The notes under the pieces are model-generated. The model saw only the letters and a program-made list of their open reading frames with translations, did no database searches and was not told the origin of the DNA. The position numbers were made by a program, and so were the translations under genes. 5,470 nucleotides of DNA from JBGQDM01 sp041495845 (GTDB lineage Bacteria; Acidobacteriota; Terriglobia; Terriglobales; Acidobacteriaceae): the NCBI GenBank assembly GCA_041495845.1, contig JBGQDM010000155.1, positions 1 through 5,470 on the forward strand. Reading direction: 5' to 3'. Of this stretch, positions 3,969-5,470 are shown piece by piece (position 1 is the stretch's first letter; each line of letters opens with the position of its first letter).

Positions 3969-5470
3969 ATGAAAACCTGCCTGCGATTTTTCTGCCTGCT
4001 GTTGTTCACCGCCGCTGCTCTAGCCCAGAAGCCGGCGCCCACGATAACCGTTGCACTCGACGCCACCGAAGCGCCGCGCAAAATCCTGCATGCGAAGCTG
4101 GCGATTCCCGTCACGCCCGGCCCGCTCACTCTTTTCTATCCAAAATGGATTCCCGGCGAACACGGCCCCACCGGCCCGGTGCAGCAACTCGCCGGATTGA
4201 AAATGAGCGCGAATGGCCAGGCCGTTGCCTGGAGGCGCGACCTGGAAGACGGATGGACTTTCCACCTGAACGTTCCCGCCAGCGCCACCCAGCTCGACGT
4301 CGCACTCGACTTCATGTCGCCCATCGCGGAAGGGATGTACACGGCCGGCGCCTCGGCCACGGAGAAGATGGCAGTCATCAGTTGGAACACCCTGGTTCTC
4401 TATCCCTCGGGTTGGACTTCCGACCAGATTCAGTTCCAGGCGTCGGTGCGCCTGCCCGATGGCTGGAAGTTCGGCACGCCACTGCCGGTAGCATCACGCA
4501 CCGGACAGGACTTGCAATTTGCGCCGGTTTCGCTGACCACGCTGGTGGATTCGCCCATTATCACCGGACAGTATTTGCGCATCGAGTCGATCGGAGAAAA
4601 CCCGCACCACGAAATGGACATCGCCGCCGACATCGCCGCCGCGCTCGACGCCCCTGCCTCGTTCTTTGAGCATCAACGCAATCTGGTGATCCAGGCACAG
4701 AAGCTATTTGGCGCGCACCACTATCGCGAGTATCACTTCCTCTACAGCTTGAGCGACCACGTGGCCCACTTCGGGCTGGAGCACCACGAATCCAATGACA
4801 GCCGGGTGGAAGAACGCAGCATGATTGACGACACCAAGCGGCTGCTCGCGTCCGGTCTGCTTTCGCACGAATTTGTGCACACCTGGAACGGCAAGTATCG
4901 GCGCCCCGCTGATCTGGCTACGCCCGACTACCAGAAGACGATGCAGACCGACCTGCTCTGGGTCTATGAAGGGCTCACTTCGTATCTGGGCGACGTGCTG
5001 GCCGGCCGCAGCGGCCTGCGCACACAGGAGGAAGCCAGGGACAACATCGCCTACCTGGCGGCCGAACTCGAGTATCGCTCCGGCCGCACCTGGCGCAATC
5101 TGCAGGACACTGCCGACGGTGTGGCGGCCATGCAGCAGGGAGCTCCCGAGCAATGGGAGTCCTGGCGCCGCGGTCTCGACTATTACGAGGAAGATGTTCT
5201 CAACTGGCTGTGGGCCGACGTGATCATCCGGCAGCAAAGCAAAGGTCAGCGCTCGCTCGACGATTTCTGCAAGGCCTTCCACGGTGGCCAGAGCGGTCCG
5301 CCCTCACTCAAGACCTACAACTTCGACGATGTGGTCACCACCCTCAATCAGGTTGTGGCTTACGACTGGCGTTCGTTCTGGACGGAGCGGCTGACCAACC
5401 ACGGGCCGGGCGCGCCGTTGGGCGGCATCGAGGGCAGCGGGTGGAAGCTTACGTTCACCGATACCCCGTC
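3969..5470 (+). CDS. Secreted M61-family metallopeptidase (glycyl aminopeptidase-like), 3' end missing
   Basis: Zinc peptidase of MEROPS family M61, exported by a signal peptide (residues 1-19, hydrophobic core FFCLLLFTAAA, likely cleavage ALA-Q). Five hundred residues are visible with no stop, so the gene continues beyond the window. An N-terminal beta domain (about 25-195, with WIPGEHGP at 60-67) precedes the catalytic domain. GLEHHES (269-275) matches the family GLEH motif. HEFVH (300-304) with WNGKYRRP (306-313) is the zinc signature, and E334 in WVYEGLTSYLGD is the expected third ligand. YY (405-406) lies where family members carry the conserved tyrosine region; SLDDFCKAFHG is also family-like. 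The visible part ends at GWKLTFTDTP, normally just before a C-terminal PDZ domain. The ATG has AGGAG 6 nt upstream. Substrate is unknown; characterised members remove N-terminal glycine or alanine. Confidence 0.92.
   Translation, partial: MKTCLRFFCLLLFTAAALAQKPAPTITVALDATEAPRKILHAKLAIPVTPGPLTLFYPKWIPGEHGPTGPVQQLAGLKMSANGQAVAWRRDLEDGWTFHLNVPASATQLDVALDFMSPIAEGMYTAGASATEKMAVISWNTLVLYPSGWTSDQIQFQASVRLPDGWKFGTPLPVASRTGQDLQFAPVSLTTLVDSPIITGQYLRIESIGENPHHEMDIAADIAAALDAPASFFEHQRNLVIQAQKLFGAHHYREYHFLYSLSDHVAHFGLEHHESNDSRVEERSMIDDTKRLLASGLLSHEFVHTWNGKYRRPADLATPDYQKTMQTDLLWVYEGLTSYLGDVLAGRSGLRTQEEARDNIAYLAAELEYRSGRTWRNLQDTADGVAAMQQGAPEQWESWRRGLDYYEEDVLNWLWADVIIRQQSKGQRSLDDFCKAFHGGQSGPPSLKTYNFDDVVTTLNQVVAYDWRSFWTERLTNHGPGAPLGGIEGSGWKLTFTDTP
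4617..4640 (+). repeat. Perfect 12-bp tandem duplication inside the M61 gene
   Basis: GACATCGCCGCC occurs twice in direct succession (4617-4628 and 4629-4640). It keeps the reading frame and encodes Asp-Ile-Ala-Ala twice, at residues 217-224, shortly before the catalytic domain. It looks like a small in-frame slippage duplication in a helical, Ala-rich segment. Confidence 0.8.

Noticed and set aside
4145..4669. 174-codon plus-strand frame
   Set aside because: It is a shifted frame inside the M61 gene; its product is Arg/His-rich with no domain, typical of a shadow frame.
4704..5282. 192-codon open frame on the minus strand
   Set aside because: It lies fully antisense to the M61 peptidase catalytic domain, whose motifs are clear. 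Long antisense frames are common in GC-rich genes.

Overview
This window looks like an ordinary housekeeping stretch of a GC-rich bacterial chromosome, probably an acidobacterium (Acidobacteriota, Terriglobia-like). That placement is inference. It rests on a divergent Hfq-like protein with a long N-terminal extension, on the style of the M61 peptidase (PGEHGP and SLDDF motifs), and on the mix of proteobacterial-like Dcd, HU/IHF and tmk/holB genes. No database search was possible. I see no mobile element, CRISPR array, tRNA, rRNA or clear sign of horizontal transfer.

Layout from left to right: an HU/IHF-family nucleoid protein gene (minus, GTG start) is divergent from dcd, encoding dCTP deaminase (plus). 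Their 205-bp gap holds two back-to-back sigma70-type promoters whose -35 hexamers overlap almost completely. dcd converges on an hfq-like gene (minus). Upstream of hfq on the same strand is holB, the DNA polymerase III delta' subunit. Next is a small plus-strand gene for a GlsB/YeaQ-type membrane protein, which sits head to head with holB and tail to tail with tmk. tmk (thymidylate kinase, minus, GTG start) is divergent from a secreted M61-family metallopeptidase that runs off the right edge just before its expected C-terminal PDZ region.

The genes fit a theme of DNA precursor supply and replication. Dcd makes dUTP, the precursor of dUMP and then dTMP. Tmk phosphorylates dTMP to dTDP. HolB is part of the clamp loader and HU organises the chromosome. 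Hfq (RNA-based regulation), GlsB (envelope, stress-associated family) and the M61 peptidase (periplasmic or extracellular peptide hydrolysis) are not obviously part of that theme.

The points most worth a second look are the Hfq variant, in which several canonical RNA-contact residues are replaced; the shared -35 region of the HU/dcd divergent promoters; a TGn-extended -10 element placed so that tmk would be transcribed from the first base of its GTG codon (a predicted leaderless mRNA); and the inverted glsB gene separating tmk from holB. None amounts to a new multi-gene system.
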